This document shows, in pieces, positions 26,182 through 35,481 of a DNA stretch of 64,000 nt (the first letter of the stretch is position 1; each line of letters starts with the position of its first letter). This DNA comes from Sphingobacterium cavernae (GTDB taxonomy: Bacteria > Bacteroidota > Bacteroidia > Sphingobacteriales > Sphingobacteriaceae). Under the pieces are notes generated by a model. The model had not been told where the DNA came from. It saw only the letters and a program-made list of their open reading frames with translations, and searched no databases. The stretch spans positions 1 through 64,000 of the forward strand of contig NZ_VIQM01000040.1 of assembly GCF_008520265.1 (NCBI RefSeq). Direction: 5' to 3'. Both the position numbers and the translations under genes were made by a program.

Positions 26182-27882
26182 TTATAAATCCGTCACACAA
26201 CCTTGTGAAGCATCAGCTACTGTTTTCGCATATTTGTACAATACACCTTTCGTCACTTTCAATGCTGGTTGTGTCCATTTAGTACGACGTTCAGCGATTA
26301 CGCTATCTTCCACTTTTAAGGTTATAGTGTTGTTCACGGCGTCGATTTCGATAATATCGTTATCTTCTACTAAACCAATCAATCCACCTTTATAGGCTTC
26401 TGGTGTAATGTGACCAACTACAAAACCGTGTGTACCACCAGAGAAACGACCATCAGTAATCAAGGCTACAGATTTTCCTAAACCAGCACCAATGATTAAT
26501 GAAGTAGGCTTCAACATTTCAGGCATACCTGGAGCACCGATAGGACCTTCATTTTTAATTACCACAACATCACCTTTTTGAATTCGTCCAGACGCAATAC
26601 CTGCAACCAAATCATGCTCGCCATCGAATACACGAGCAGGGCCAACAAATTTCTCACCTTCTTTACCTGAAATCTTTGCTACAGAACCTTTTTCTGCTAA
26701 GTTTCCATAAAGAATTTGCAAGTGACCTGTTGCTTTTATAGGTTCACTCAATGGTTTGATGATAGGTTGGTTGTAATCAATAATAGATTTTACATCAGCC
26801 AAGTTTTCTGCAACAGTTTTACCTGTCACTGTGATACAATCACCATGTAATAAACCGTTATCTAATAAATAACGCAATACTGCTGGTGTACCACCATATT
26901 GTTGCAAATCTTGCATCAAATATTTTCCTGATGGTTTGAAATCTGCCAATACTGGCGTTTCATCCGACATGCGTTGGAAATCATCTTGTGTGATATCTAC
27001 GCCAACAGCTTTACCAATAGCGATAAAGTGTAAGACTGCATTGGTACTTCCGCCCAAGATAATGATAGAACGTAATGCATTCTCAAATGCTTTGCGTGTC
27101 ATGATATCCGAAGGCTTAATATCTTTTTCTAATAATATACGAATGTATTTACCTGCATCTAAACATTCAGCTTGTTTCTCAGCCGAAATAGCAGGATTGG
27201 ATGAAGAATAAGGTAAACTCATTCCCAAAGCTTCAATAGCTGATGCCATAGTGTTAGCGGTATACATACCACCACAAGCACCAGCACCTGGACAAGTATG
27301 TTTGATGACACCTTGGAAATCTTCTTCCGACATGTTACCACAAATCTTTTGTCCTAACGCTTCGAAAGCAGAAACGATATTTAATTCTTCACCTTTATAA
27401 TGACCTGGAGCGATTGTACCACCATACACCATAATTGCAGGTCGGTCTAGACGTGCCATCGCTATAATAGCACCCGGCATATTTTTGTCACATCCTGGGA
27501 TAGCGATTAATCCATCATAGTATTGACCACCGCAAATAGTTTCGATACTGTCTGCGATGACGTCGCGTGATACTAAGGAATAACGCATACCATCTGTACC
27601 ATTACTCATACCATCACTCACACCAATAGTACCAAAAGTAAGTCCGACCAAGCCATTATCCCATGTTCCTTTTTTGACGACCTGAGCTAAGTCATTCAAG
27701 TGCATATTACATGTATTACCATCGTAGCCCATACTGGCAATTCCGACTTGTGCTTTGTCCATATCCGCATCCGTCAAACCAATACCATAAAGCATAGCTT
27801 TGGCAGCTGGTTGTGTCTCGTCTTGTGTGAATATGCGGCTGTACTTATTTAATCCCTTTTCGTTATCAGATGATGACTTCAT
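26182..27882 (-). CDS. ilvD: Dihydroxy-acid dehydratase
   Basis: A 566-aa Fe-S dehydratase. Cluster-binding Cys are in [12 protein letters not shown] and [18 protein letters not shown], with one upstream in [20 protein letters not shown] and [21 protein letters not shown] are family signatures. It forms 2-oxoisovalerate and 2-oxo-3-methylvalerate. Its start overlaps the ilvE 3' end by 17 bases in another frame. Confidence 0.96.
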   Translation of the reverse strand: MKSSSDNEKGLNKYSRIFTQDETQPAAKAMLYGIGLTDADMDKAQVGIASMGYDGNTCNMHLNDLAQVVKKGTWDNGLVGLTFGTIGVSDGMSNGTDGMRYSLVSRDVIADSIETICGGQYYDGLIAIPGCDKNMPGAIIAMARLDRPAIMVYGGTIAPGHYKGEELNIVSAFEALGQKICGNMSEEDFQGVIKHTCPGAGACGGMYTANTMASAIEALGMSLPYSSSNPAISAEKQAECLDAGKYIRILLEKDIKPSDIMTRKAFENALRSIIILGGSTNAVLHFIAIGKAVGVDITQDDFQRMSDETPVLADFKPSGKYLMQDLQQYGGTPAVLRYLLDNGLLHGDCITVTGKTVAENLADVKSIIDYNQPIIKPLSEPIKATGHLQILYGNLAEKGSVAKISGKEGEKFVGPARVFDGEHDLVAGIASGRIQKGDVVVIKNEGPIGAPGMPEMLKPTSLIIGAGLGKSVALITDGRFSGGTHGFVVGHITPEAYKGGLIGLVEDNDIIEIDAVNNTITLKVEDSVIAERRTKWTQPALKVTKGVLYKYAKTVADASQGCVTDL

Positions 27883-28756
27883 AATTCTCTTGCTCTAATA
27901 CTAAGTTTTTATATTTTCGTTGGATAGTAGCACCAATACTATGCTCCCATTCTTCTTTATAAATAATATGATCTACTTGTTTTATCCCGATAATTTCAGC
28001 GGCAGTGCCACTTAAGAAGGCACTGTCTGCTGTGTATATATCCTGGATGGTTAGTTTCTTTTCGATGATATCGAATCCCAACTCCTTACAAATTCCAATC
28101 ACTGTTTGTCTGGTGATCCCTGGGAATATATTGTCTAGTGGTGGGGTATATATCTTATAATCTTTTTCTATAAATAAATTCTCACTTGAAGCTTGTGCGA
28201 CATATCCATCTTGATCTAATAATAAGGCCTCATCATACCCTTGTCGAATAGCATCTGTAGAGGCTAAGATAGAATTGATATATTGTCCAGAAATCTTTGC
28301 GTCAATATGAAAAGATTTCGGATTTGGGCGCTCGTAGCTTGAGATGTTCACGCGCAACAAATGTTGTCCCAAATAAGGTCCCCATTCCCAAGCTGCCAAC
28401 ATAATATTTGCATCTTCTGAAGATGTTAGATGCATATTAGATCCTGTGAATACCAAAGGTCTTATATAGGCAGAGCGTAGATTGTTGATCTCCAACAATT
28501 CATAACACTTTTCAATTAACGTTCTATTATTCCACTTATAGGGTAATCCTATTGCTTCACAAGATTTACGCAATCTTTCTAAGTGTGCTTCAGCTTTAAA
28601 AATGCGTGTACCATTATGCGTACTGTAAGCTCTAAGACCTTCAAAAGCAGCATAACCATAATGCAATGACTGTGCAAATAAATCTATACCTGCAGAATTT
28701 GCAAGTACGAATTGACCATTTAGAAATATTTTAGTGTTATGATTATAGTATTGCAT
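27866..28756 (-). CDS. ilvE: Branched-chain amino-acid aminotransferase
   Basis: A 296-aa fold-type IV PLP aminotransferase. It has [15 protein letters not shown] at the N-terminus and the PLP Lys in [32 protein letters not shown] and [16 protein letters not shown] are also typical. It catalyses the last step to Val, Leu and Ile. As the first gene, it sits behind a 95-base structured leader, suggesting that its expression controls the whole ilv-leu transcript. Confidence 0.94.
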   Translation of the reverse strand: MQYYNHNTKIFLNGQFVLANSAGIDLFAQSLHYGYAAFEGLRAYSTHNGTRIFKAEAHLERLRKSCEAIGLPYKWNNRTLIEKCYELLEINNLRSAYIRPLVFTGSNMHLTSSEDANIMLAAWEWGPYLGQHLLRVNISSYERPNPKSFHIDAKISGQYINSILASTDAIRQGYDEALLLDQDGYVAQASSENLFIEKDYKIYTPPLDNIFPGITRQTVIGICKELGFDIIEKKLTIQDIYTADSAFLSGTAAEIIGIKQVDHIIYKEEWEHSIGATIQRKYKNLVLEQENYEVII

Positions 28757-28769
28757 AATGTTAATTATA

Positions 28770-28820
28770 AAGTGTCCTTACCCTCCCCAAGCAATGGTGC
28801 ACTTCTCGAATAAGATGCTT
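28770..28820 (-). promoter_or_regulatory. Structured ilvE leader, candidate cis-regulatory RNA
   Basis: A GC-rich island in AT-rich DNA lies 14 bases upstream of the ilvE ATG. On the minus strand several helices are mutually exclusive. GCATCTT with AAGTGC forms a local hairpin. AAGTG can instead pair with CACTT at the 3' end, and AAGCA with TGCTT. A G-rich GGGGAGGG segment lies in the loop. I do not recognise a known riboswitch, T-box or leader peptide rich in branched-chain residues. Confidence 0.45.
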
Positions 28821-28857
28821 TGTCAAGTTAAGACGAAATAAAATTCTTTACAATAGC

Positions 28858-28865
28858 CAAATATA
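28858..28865 (-). promoter_or_regulatory. Possible -7 element of the ilv-leu operon
   Basis: On the minus strand TATATTTG matches the Bacteroidota -7 consensus TAnnTTTG and would start a leader of about 95 nt. I see no good -33 TTTG at the usual spacing, so this is tentative. Confidence 0.4.
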
Positions 28866-29061
28866 TTATTTTGAAAAAGTTTTTTATTTCGATTTCTGGT
28901 TTATTTGTTAGATATGTTCTATAAATTTTGTTTTATACAAAATAAAATTTTCCAATAGGTGAACCCAAATTAAAATTGGTTCATTTTGTTGTTTGGCTAG
29001 AACTTTAGAATTTCTTCAATATTCTTCCTGAAATTGGTTTTTGTGCATAAAAAGTATAAAA
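28866..29061. other. AT-rich spacer, nothing recognised
   Basis: About 200 bp between the ilv promoter region and the atpC terminator. I see no ORF, RNA gene or clear repeat in it. Confidence 0.6.
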
Positions 29062-29098
29062 AAATAGCCCTTAAAACTTGAAGTCTTAAGGGCTATTT
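29062..29098 (-). terminator. Terminator of atpDC
   Basis: A perfect 13-bp stem (29062-29074 with 29086-29098) with an A/T-rich tail lies 19 bases after the atpC stop. Confidence 0.88.
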
Positions 29099-29116
29099 AA
29101 GCAATATTGTAAATCG

Positions 29117-29365
29117 TTATCCTTGCACAATTCCTTCTGCCAAAACGATGATATTGTTGTCCTTTACTTCGACTACACCGCCTTTAATAATAATGACTTC
29201 TTCGCCAGCATTACCTTTGATAATGACTTTGCCATCTTCTAACGTAGAGACAATAGCAGCGTGATCTTTCAAAATTTGGAAAGAACCAGCAGACCCAGGT
29301 ACTGTAACTGCTGTTACATCACCTTCGTAGGCTATTTTGTCTGGAGTTATTACTTGTAATTTCAT
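29117..29365 (-). CDS. atpC: F1-type ATP synthase epsilon subunit (short form)
   Basis: An 82-aa protein containing only the N-terminal beta-sandwich (KLQVITPDKIAYEGDVTAVTVPGSAGSFQILKDHAA). The C-terminal helical hairpin of typical epsilon subunits (about 130-140 aa), which mediates ATPase inhibition, is absent. Short epsilon subunits are usual in Bacteroidota, so this is not a truncation. It pairs with atpD; the other F0F1 genes are not in the window. Confidence 0.93.
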   Translation of the reverse strand: MKLQVITPDKIAYEGDVTAVTVPGSAGSFQILKDHAAIVSTLEDGKVIIKGNAGEEVIIIKGGVVEVKDNNIIVLAEGIVQG

Positions 29366-29375
29366 TTTGCTATAT

Positions 29376-29447
29376 AGTATTGAGTATGGAGTATTGAGTA
29401 TGGAGTAGAGAAAATCTCATTACCCTATACTCAGTACTCAATACTTA
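29376..29447 (-). repeat. Inverted heptad repeat, atpD-atpC gap
   Basis: On the minus strand GTATTGA/GTACTGA/GTATAGG/GTAATGA follows the atpD stop. TACTCCA/TACTCAA/TACTCCA/TACTCAA then ends about 14 bases before the atpC ATG. On the plus strand the latter is a perfect tandem of a 14-mer (29377-29390, 29391-29404). Both arms together give a long hairpin. Confidence 0.85.
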
Positions 29448-29450
29448 TAA

Positions 29451-30971
<1,521 letters not shown>

Positions 30972-31022
30972 TTATTAATCAATTTATTAACAATCTGATT
31001 TATCAGACTGTATTTTGGAATG

Positions 31023-31053
31023 CAAAAATAATGTATATCTTATTAAAAGCAAA
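31023..31053 (-). promoter_or_regulatory. Bacteroidota sigma-A promoter of atpDC
   Basis: On the minus strand TTTG (31053-31050), a 19-bp spacer, then TATTTTTG (31030-31023) match the -33 TTTG / -7 TAnnTTTG consensus. A near-perfect hairpin (about 20 nt, CAATCTGAT arm) lies in the leader. Neighbouring 31054-31237 should hold the divergent M14 promoter; TACGTTTG at 31086-31093 is a possible -7 with no clear -33. Confidence 0.75.
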
Positions 31054-31237
31054 GGGATTGTTAAGAATAATTTAAAATTTATAAATACGTTTGATATATT
31101 TAAAATTTGGTGGCTCAATTAAATAATATTTAGCTGCTATTTTATAGCAAACAAGTTACTTAATATTGTGTAATATGTTGCCTCAAACATCTAAATTAGT
31201 TTGTTAAATTATTCATCTACAACATTAGCCTTTATTT

Positions 31238-32845
31238 ATGAAGAGAACCATCTTTGGATTCCTGTTGCTCTGTCCGATTATTGGATTCAGTCAATTGAAA
31301 TATCCTTCTTACACTGACATTCAGTCTACAGTTAAGTCATTTCAAACCAAAGGTTTGGTTTCGCAAACTGTGATTGGGAAAAGTTATGGGAATGAAAATA
31401 TCGCGGTCATCAAGTTACAGTTGGATGAAAAGCCCCGTCCTACCTTATTAGTTGTGGCAGGAATAGATGGCAAGCATCCAGCAGGAACGGTAGGAACTTT
31501 GCAATTATCTAGAAACCTTTTGGCTTTACCAAAAGATTCCTTACAAACCTTATTGAAGGATAAATCTGTCTGGATTGTGCCATTAGTAAATCCAGATGCG
31601 TACAAGCGAAATTCTGAAACATCCAATTGGTATTCGGGGAACAGTCGTAAAGTGGATAATGATAGAGACGGTCGTATTGATGAAGACCCAGCTAAGGATT
31701 TGAATGGCGATGGTGTAATTGCGCAGATGCGCGTGGAATCTCCAATCGGGAATTTTGTAGTTCATAAAGAATATTCTAATGTTCTCGCAGCTGCAGATAA
31801 ATCCAAAGCGGAGAAAGGAAAATATAATTTATTTCCAGAAGGTGCAGATCAAGACTTTGATGGTCGATATGGCGAAGATGGAGAAGGCGGCGTGAATATA
31901 GATCGCAATTTCACGTTCAATTATCAAGCATTTTTACCTGAAGGTGGTGATTACGCGGCATCAGAGCCAGAGACGAGGGCTTTAGTGGATTTTATATTTG
32001 CAAACCCACAAATAGCAAGTGTGCTACATATAGGTTTGTCAAATAATTTATCTGAACCTGAAAAATTTGATGCGCGCCAAGCGTATGAACGTATTGTGAA
32101 ATCTTGGAGTTCAAATGATGTCGAAGTTTCTAAATACATATCATCTATATATAAGGAAGAAACAAAGTCATTGGGCGAAGCGACTAAATTTGCGAATAGC
32201 CCAGGTAATTTTTCTAATACGGCATATTATCATTTGGGAAAATTTAGTTTTGCAACACCAATGTGGTGGCCATCTGTTACAGATTCGGCGAAAAATGTAA
32301 TCAAATCTACAGATGCCAACGAAACCTTTTATAAATGGGTAAATCAATATAATGTACAAGGAGCTATACTTCCGTGGACAAAAGTTAATCATCCAGATTT
32401 CCCGAATCAGCAAGTCGAAGTTGGAGGTGTGGTCGATATTTTTCGCAACAATCCTCCTGTAGAGCTTCTGGAGTCATCCGTTAAAGCACATACAAGTTTT
32501 GTTGTGAAGCTTTTGGAGAATATGGCTAAGTTAACATTCGCTGCTCCAAAGGTCACTTCTTTAGGAAATGATGTTTTCAGAGTTGAATTGTCTGTGATGA
32601 ATGTAGGTGATATGCCTACCTATCCAGAAATAGGAGATCGTATTCGTTTTGTGTCTAGGTTTAAGACTGTTTGTGATTTACAAAATGGTCAACAATTTTT
32701 GAGTGGAAAGCGACTGCAACTTTATCCATCACTACCTGTCGGAGGCGCTCAAACATTTACATGGTTGATAAAAGGTAAAGGTACAGTGAAAATACAAGCA
32801 GGATGTCCAACGTCTGGCGAAGAATTAATCGAAGTAAAACTTTAA
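31238..32845 (+). CDS. M14 carboxypeptidase-like secreted protein, probably inactive
   Basis: A 535-aa protein with a signal peptide (MKRTIFGFLLLCPIIGFSQ) and an M14 fold similar to the next gene. The zinc motif HxxE is HPAG here (His80, Gly83), so the metal-binding Glu is lost. The position of the catalytic Glu is Pro341 (FSFATPMWW), while the third zinc His may survive as His264. Asp-rich loops (DNDRDGRIDED, DLNGDG, DQDFDGRYGED) look like calcium-binding repeats. A C-terminal domain of about 100 residues is beta-rich. It ends 11 bases before the active paralogue. I infer a pseudoenzyme with a binding or regulatory role. Confidence 0.85.
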   Translation: MKRTIFGFLLLCPIIGFSQLKYPSYTDIQSTVKSFQTKGLVSQTVIGKSYGNENIAVIKLQLDEKPRPTLLVVAGIDGKHPAGTVGTLQLSRNLLALPKDSLQTLLKDKSVWIVPLVNPDAYKRNSETSNWYSGNSRKVDNDRDGRIDEDPAKDLNGDGVIAQMRVESPIGNFVVHKEYSNVLAAADKSKAEKGKYNLFPEGADQDFDGRYGEDGEGGVNIDRNFTFNYQAFLPEGGDYAASEPETRALVDFIFANPQIASVLHIGLSNNLSEPEKFDARQAYERIVKSWSSNDVEVSKYISSIYKEETKSLGEATKFANSPGNFSNTAYYHLGKFSFATPMWWPSVTDSAKNVIKSTDANETFYKWVNQYNVQGAILPWTKVNHPDFPNQQVEVGGVVDIFRNNPPVELLESSVKAHTSFVVKLLENMAKLTFAAPKVTSLGNDVFRVELSVMNVGDMPTYPEIGDRIRFVSRFKTVCDLQNGQQFLSGKRLQLYPSLPVGGAQTFTWLIKGKGTVKIQAGCPTSGEELIEVKL

Positions 32846-32856
32846 GGTGTTGCCCA

Positions 32857-34617
32857 ATGAAATTAAAATATATTATTCTATCTCTGTGTTTTAGCCTAGT
32901 AGGTCATTATGCTTCTGCACAGAATAAATCTCCAGAAATAGATGTGCCAGGACTTCGCGCGGTTGGTTCGCCTGCAAATCCTAAAGTGCCGATGAATTGG
33001 AATCGTTATCACGACAATAAGCAAATCGAGCAATTCTGTAAAGATTTGCAAAAGGCGTATCCTGATTTGGTGAAATACGAATCTATTGGTAAATCGTTTG
33101 AAGGTCGTGATATATATGTATTAACGATTTCTGCTTTAAAAGAGGGGATAAAGGATCGCAAGCCGGGGCTTTGGATTGATGGTAATATTCATGCGAATGA
33201 ATTGCAAGGGTCTGAAATAGCGATGTATACGGCTTGGTATCTTGCAGAGAATTACCATCAAGTTCCTTTTATAAAAGAATTGCTTCGTGATAAAGTGTTT
33301 TATATCGCGCCGACAATTAATCCAGATTCGCGCGATTATTTTATTTATGAACCAAATACGATGCATTCCTCACGTACTGGTCGTCGTCCTTTTGATAATG
33401 ATGGAGATGGTCTTGTTGCCGAAGATTTGTATGATGATTTGGATGGTGATGGTCACATCGTCATGATGCGTCGCAAATCAAAAACGGGACGTTATAAAGT
33501 AGATCCCGATAATCCGAATCGCATGGTGTTGGCAAAAGCAGGAGAAGTGGGCGAATATGAAATGTTGGGTTTTGAAGGCATAGATAATGATGGAGATGGG
33601 ATGGTCAACGAAGATATAACGGGTACGTATGACCCTAACCGCGATTGGGGCTGGAATTGGCAACCGAACTATGTGCAGAATGGGGCTTTATATTACCCAG
33701 GTACATTGCCAGAAACGATGGCGGTGAAGAATTTCTTTTTTAAGCATACTAATATTGCGGGAGCGCAATCCTATCACAATTATGGTGGAATGATCTTACG
33801 CGGTCCCGGTGCAGCAGAGGACGAACGATTCTACTCACGTAAGGATGTGCAGGTCTATGATGCGTTGGGAAAAACTGGTGAGAAAATGCTGCCTGGTTAC
33901 AATTATATTGTGATTCATAAAGACTTGTACACTGTTTTTGGTGGAGAAATAGACTTTTTTGCTTTAGGTAGAGGTATTTATACATTCTCAAATGAGTTGA
34001 TGACAACATTCAAATTGTTTAATAACAAGGATGAGGTTTCTAACCGTCAAAATTCAGAATATTATGAATTTGATAAATTACTTTTGTTTGGTGACGCTTA
34101 TGTGCCTTGGAAAGAATTTGATCACCCACAATTTGGCAAAATAGAAATTGGAGGTGCGAAGAAAAATTACACCCGCAATCATCCAGGTTTCTTATTGCTA
34201 GAAGATGCGCATCGCAATGCTGCATTTACCATTTATCATGGATATCATACACCTAAGTTGGAATTTAATGATATAGAAGTTAAATCTTTGGGGAATAATC
34301 TTTATGAAGTCAAAGCTTCTGTGTGGAATAGTCGTATTATTCCGACCCATTCAGATCATGATGTGCGCAATAAAATCAATAGACCTAACTATATCAGTAT
34401 AAGTGGTGTGGAGGTAATTGCAGGCATGCGTATTATCAACAATGATTTTAATGTCACAGAAGACCAAAAATTCAAACCCGAACGAATAGAAGTCCCTGCT
34501 ATAGATGGGATGTCCGAAGTCAAAGTCAAATGGATTGTAAAAGGAAATCCGAATAAAGCGAAAATCACTGTAGATAGTGAAAAAGGAGGTGTGATAGAAA
34601 AAGAGGTGAAAAGCTAA
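32857..34617 (+). CDS. M14 family zinc carboxypeptidase, secreted
   Basis: A 586-aa protein starting at ATG 32857, just before its signal peptide (MKLKYIILSLCFSLVGHYASAQ). An upstream in-frame start overlaps the previous gene and would disrupt the signal. The zinc site is complete: His112-x-x-Glu115 (NIHANELQ) and His307 (SYHNYGG). The catalytic Glu is Glu380 (YTFSNEL). Calcium-like DxDxDG loops occur at residues about 180-200 and 242-252 inside an insertion. A C-terminal beta-rich domain follows. It is predicted periplasmic or secreted, co-transcribed with the inactive paralogue. Confidence 0.9.
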   Translation: MKLKYIILSLCFSLVGHYASAQNKSPEIDVPGLRAVGSPANPKVPMNWNRYHDNKQIEQFCKDLQKAYPDLVKYESIGKSFEGRDIYVLTISALKEGIKDRKPGLWIDGNIHANELQGSEIAMYTAWYLAENYHQVPFIKELLRDKVFYIAPTINPDSRDYFIYEPNTMHSSRTGRRPFDNDGDGLVAEDLYDDLDGDGHIVMMRRKSKTGRYKVDPDNPNRMVLAKAGEVGEYEMLGFEGIDNDGDGMVNEDITGTYDPNRDWGWNWQPNYVQNGALYYPGTLPETMAVKNFFFKHTNIAGAQSYHNYGGMILRGPGAAEDERFYSRKDVQVYDALGKTGEKMLPGYNYIVIHKDLYTVFGGEIDFFALGRGIYTFSNELMTTFKLFNNKDEVSNRQNSEYYEFDKLLLFGDAYVPWKEFDHPQFGKIEIGGAKKNYTRNHPGFLLLEDAHRNAAFTIYHGYHTPKLEFNDIEVKSLGNNLYEVKASVWNSRIIPTHSDHDVRNKINRPNYISISGVEVIAGMRIINNDFNVTEDQKFKPERIEVPAIDGMSEVKVKWIVKGNPNKAKITVDSEKGGVIEKEVKS

Positions 34618-34620
34618 CAA

Positions 34621-34650
34621 AAAATCGGGCTGCATCTGTAGCCCGATTTT
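34621..34650. terminator. Terminator between M14 gene and araR
   Basis: A perfect 11-bp stem (34621-34631 with 34640-34650) with T-run lies four bases after the M14 stop. The A/T ends of the stem make it usable from both sides of these convergent genes. Confidence 0.9.
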
Positions 34651-34653
34651 TTG

Positions 34654-35349
34654 TTATTCTTCATACCAACCTGGTAAGAAATTTAGGAAGGTAATAATCT
34701 TTTCTTTATACACAGATTTATCAACCTTATAATAGTACGCTCCTTTCTTAGAATTTTCTTTGTCCTTCTCATCTAATTTTATTAGTAGTTTTGATCCCAA
34801 TAGTTTCCTTGTAAAGTTTCTTTTATCTAATTGATTTTGATAGACCGCTTCGTACAATAATGTAATTTGTGGAATAGTGAATTTGTCTGATAGAAGTTCG
34901 AAAAGAATCGGATATAAAGCAGCTTTTTTCTTCAGTTTATTGTGTGCTTCTTGCACCATTTCATTATGATCAAAAATTAATGGCGGGCACTTGTCCAACT
35001 TAAACCATCTTGCTTTGTAATCCGTACTAAGGATTTCTGTATTTATTAAAGCAAAATAGCACAAACTCACGACATGCTCCATCGGTTCGCGATTGGGATT
35101 ACCAAACACCCCAAATTGTTCCATATAGATATGGTCTAGTCCGGTCAGCGATTTTAAGACACGTTGGGCTGCGTCACCGGGCGACTCGTTTTCTTCTACG
35201 AAACCGCCCATCAAGCTCCATTTTCCTTTTTCAGGTTCAAAATCACGCTGGATAAGTAATATTTCTAATTCCTCTTTATTGAATCCGAAAATAATACAAT
35301 CGACGGCTAGAAGTATTTTTTTATTCTTTTTGTAGAAGTCTAAAGTCAT
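34654..35349 (-). CDS. araR: NrtR/AraR-type transcriptional regulator (Nudix domain + winged helix)
   Basis: A 231-aa protein. The N-terminal 150 residues are a Nudix fold (LLAVDCIIFGFNKEELEILLIQR), with a degenerate Nudix box at 49-71. The REUxEE core is replaced by RVLKSL, so all three catalytic Glu residues are lost. The C-terminal about 80 residues form a winged helix (TIPQITLLYEAVYQNQLDKR). This matches the NrtR family. In Bacteroides a member called AraR controls arabinose utilisation. Divergent position next to araB supports the same role. The sensing ligand is probably L-arabinose or a derivative, by inference. Confidence 0.85.
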   Translation of the reverse strand: MTLDFYKKNKKILLAVDCIIFGFNKEELEILLIQRDFEPEKGKWSLMGGFVEENESPGDAAQRVLKSLTGLDHIYMEQFGVFGNPNREPMEHVVSLCYFALINTEILSTDYKARWFKLDKCPPLIFDHNEMVQEAHNKLKKKAALYPILFELLSDKFTIPQITLLYEAVYQNQLDKRNFTRKLLGSKLLIKLDEKDKENSKKGAYYYKVDKSVYKEKIITFLNFLPGWYEE

Positions 35350-35406
35350 GTGTTTAAGATAAATATTTCTATAAAAATTAAAAAAAAATTTTAAACTTCA
35401 AAAATA

Positions 35407-35423
35407 AGTGTTAATTTGACACT
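35407..35423. promoter_or_regulatory. Inverted repeat, candidate AraR operator
   Basis: AGTGTTA-ATT-TGACACT is a 7-3-7 inverted repeat with one mismatch. It abuts TATTTTTG (35399-35406, minus strand), a -7 match for the araR promoter, so bound protein would block araR transcription. Confidence 0.55.
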
Positions 35424-35429
35424 AATTAT

Positions 35430-35445
35430 TAAGACAGCTGTCTTA
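35430..35445. promoter_or_regulatory. Perfect 16-bp palindrome, candidate AraR operator for araB
   Basis: TAAGACAGCTGTCTTA is a perfect palindrome 37 bases upstream of the araB ATG and 6 bases after the first inverted repeat. It shares GACA/TGTC half-sites with it and with a nearby ATGACAAT. I could not find a clear araB -7 element. Confidence 0.55.
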
Positions 35446-35481
35446 TTGATGACAATTATAAACTGAAAAATCAAGTTAAAA

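Noticed and set aside
28770..28820. SAM-I riboswitch or T-box leader
   Set aside because: CTTATTCGAGAAG superficially recalls SAM-I, but the following GGTGGAGGGA core and GGCAACC are absent. No T-box sequence or terminator lies before the ATG.
29117..29365. Truncated (broken) atpC
   Set aside because: Short epsilon subunits lacking the C-terminal hairpin are normal in Bacteroidota, and the gene is followed by an intact terminator.
29376..29447. Short CRISPR-like repeat array between atpD and atpC
   Set aside because: Units are 7 bp without spacers, and there are no cas genes. The pattern is an inverted heptad repeat.
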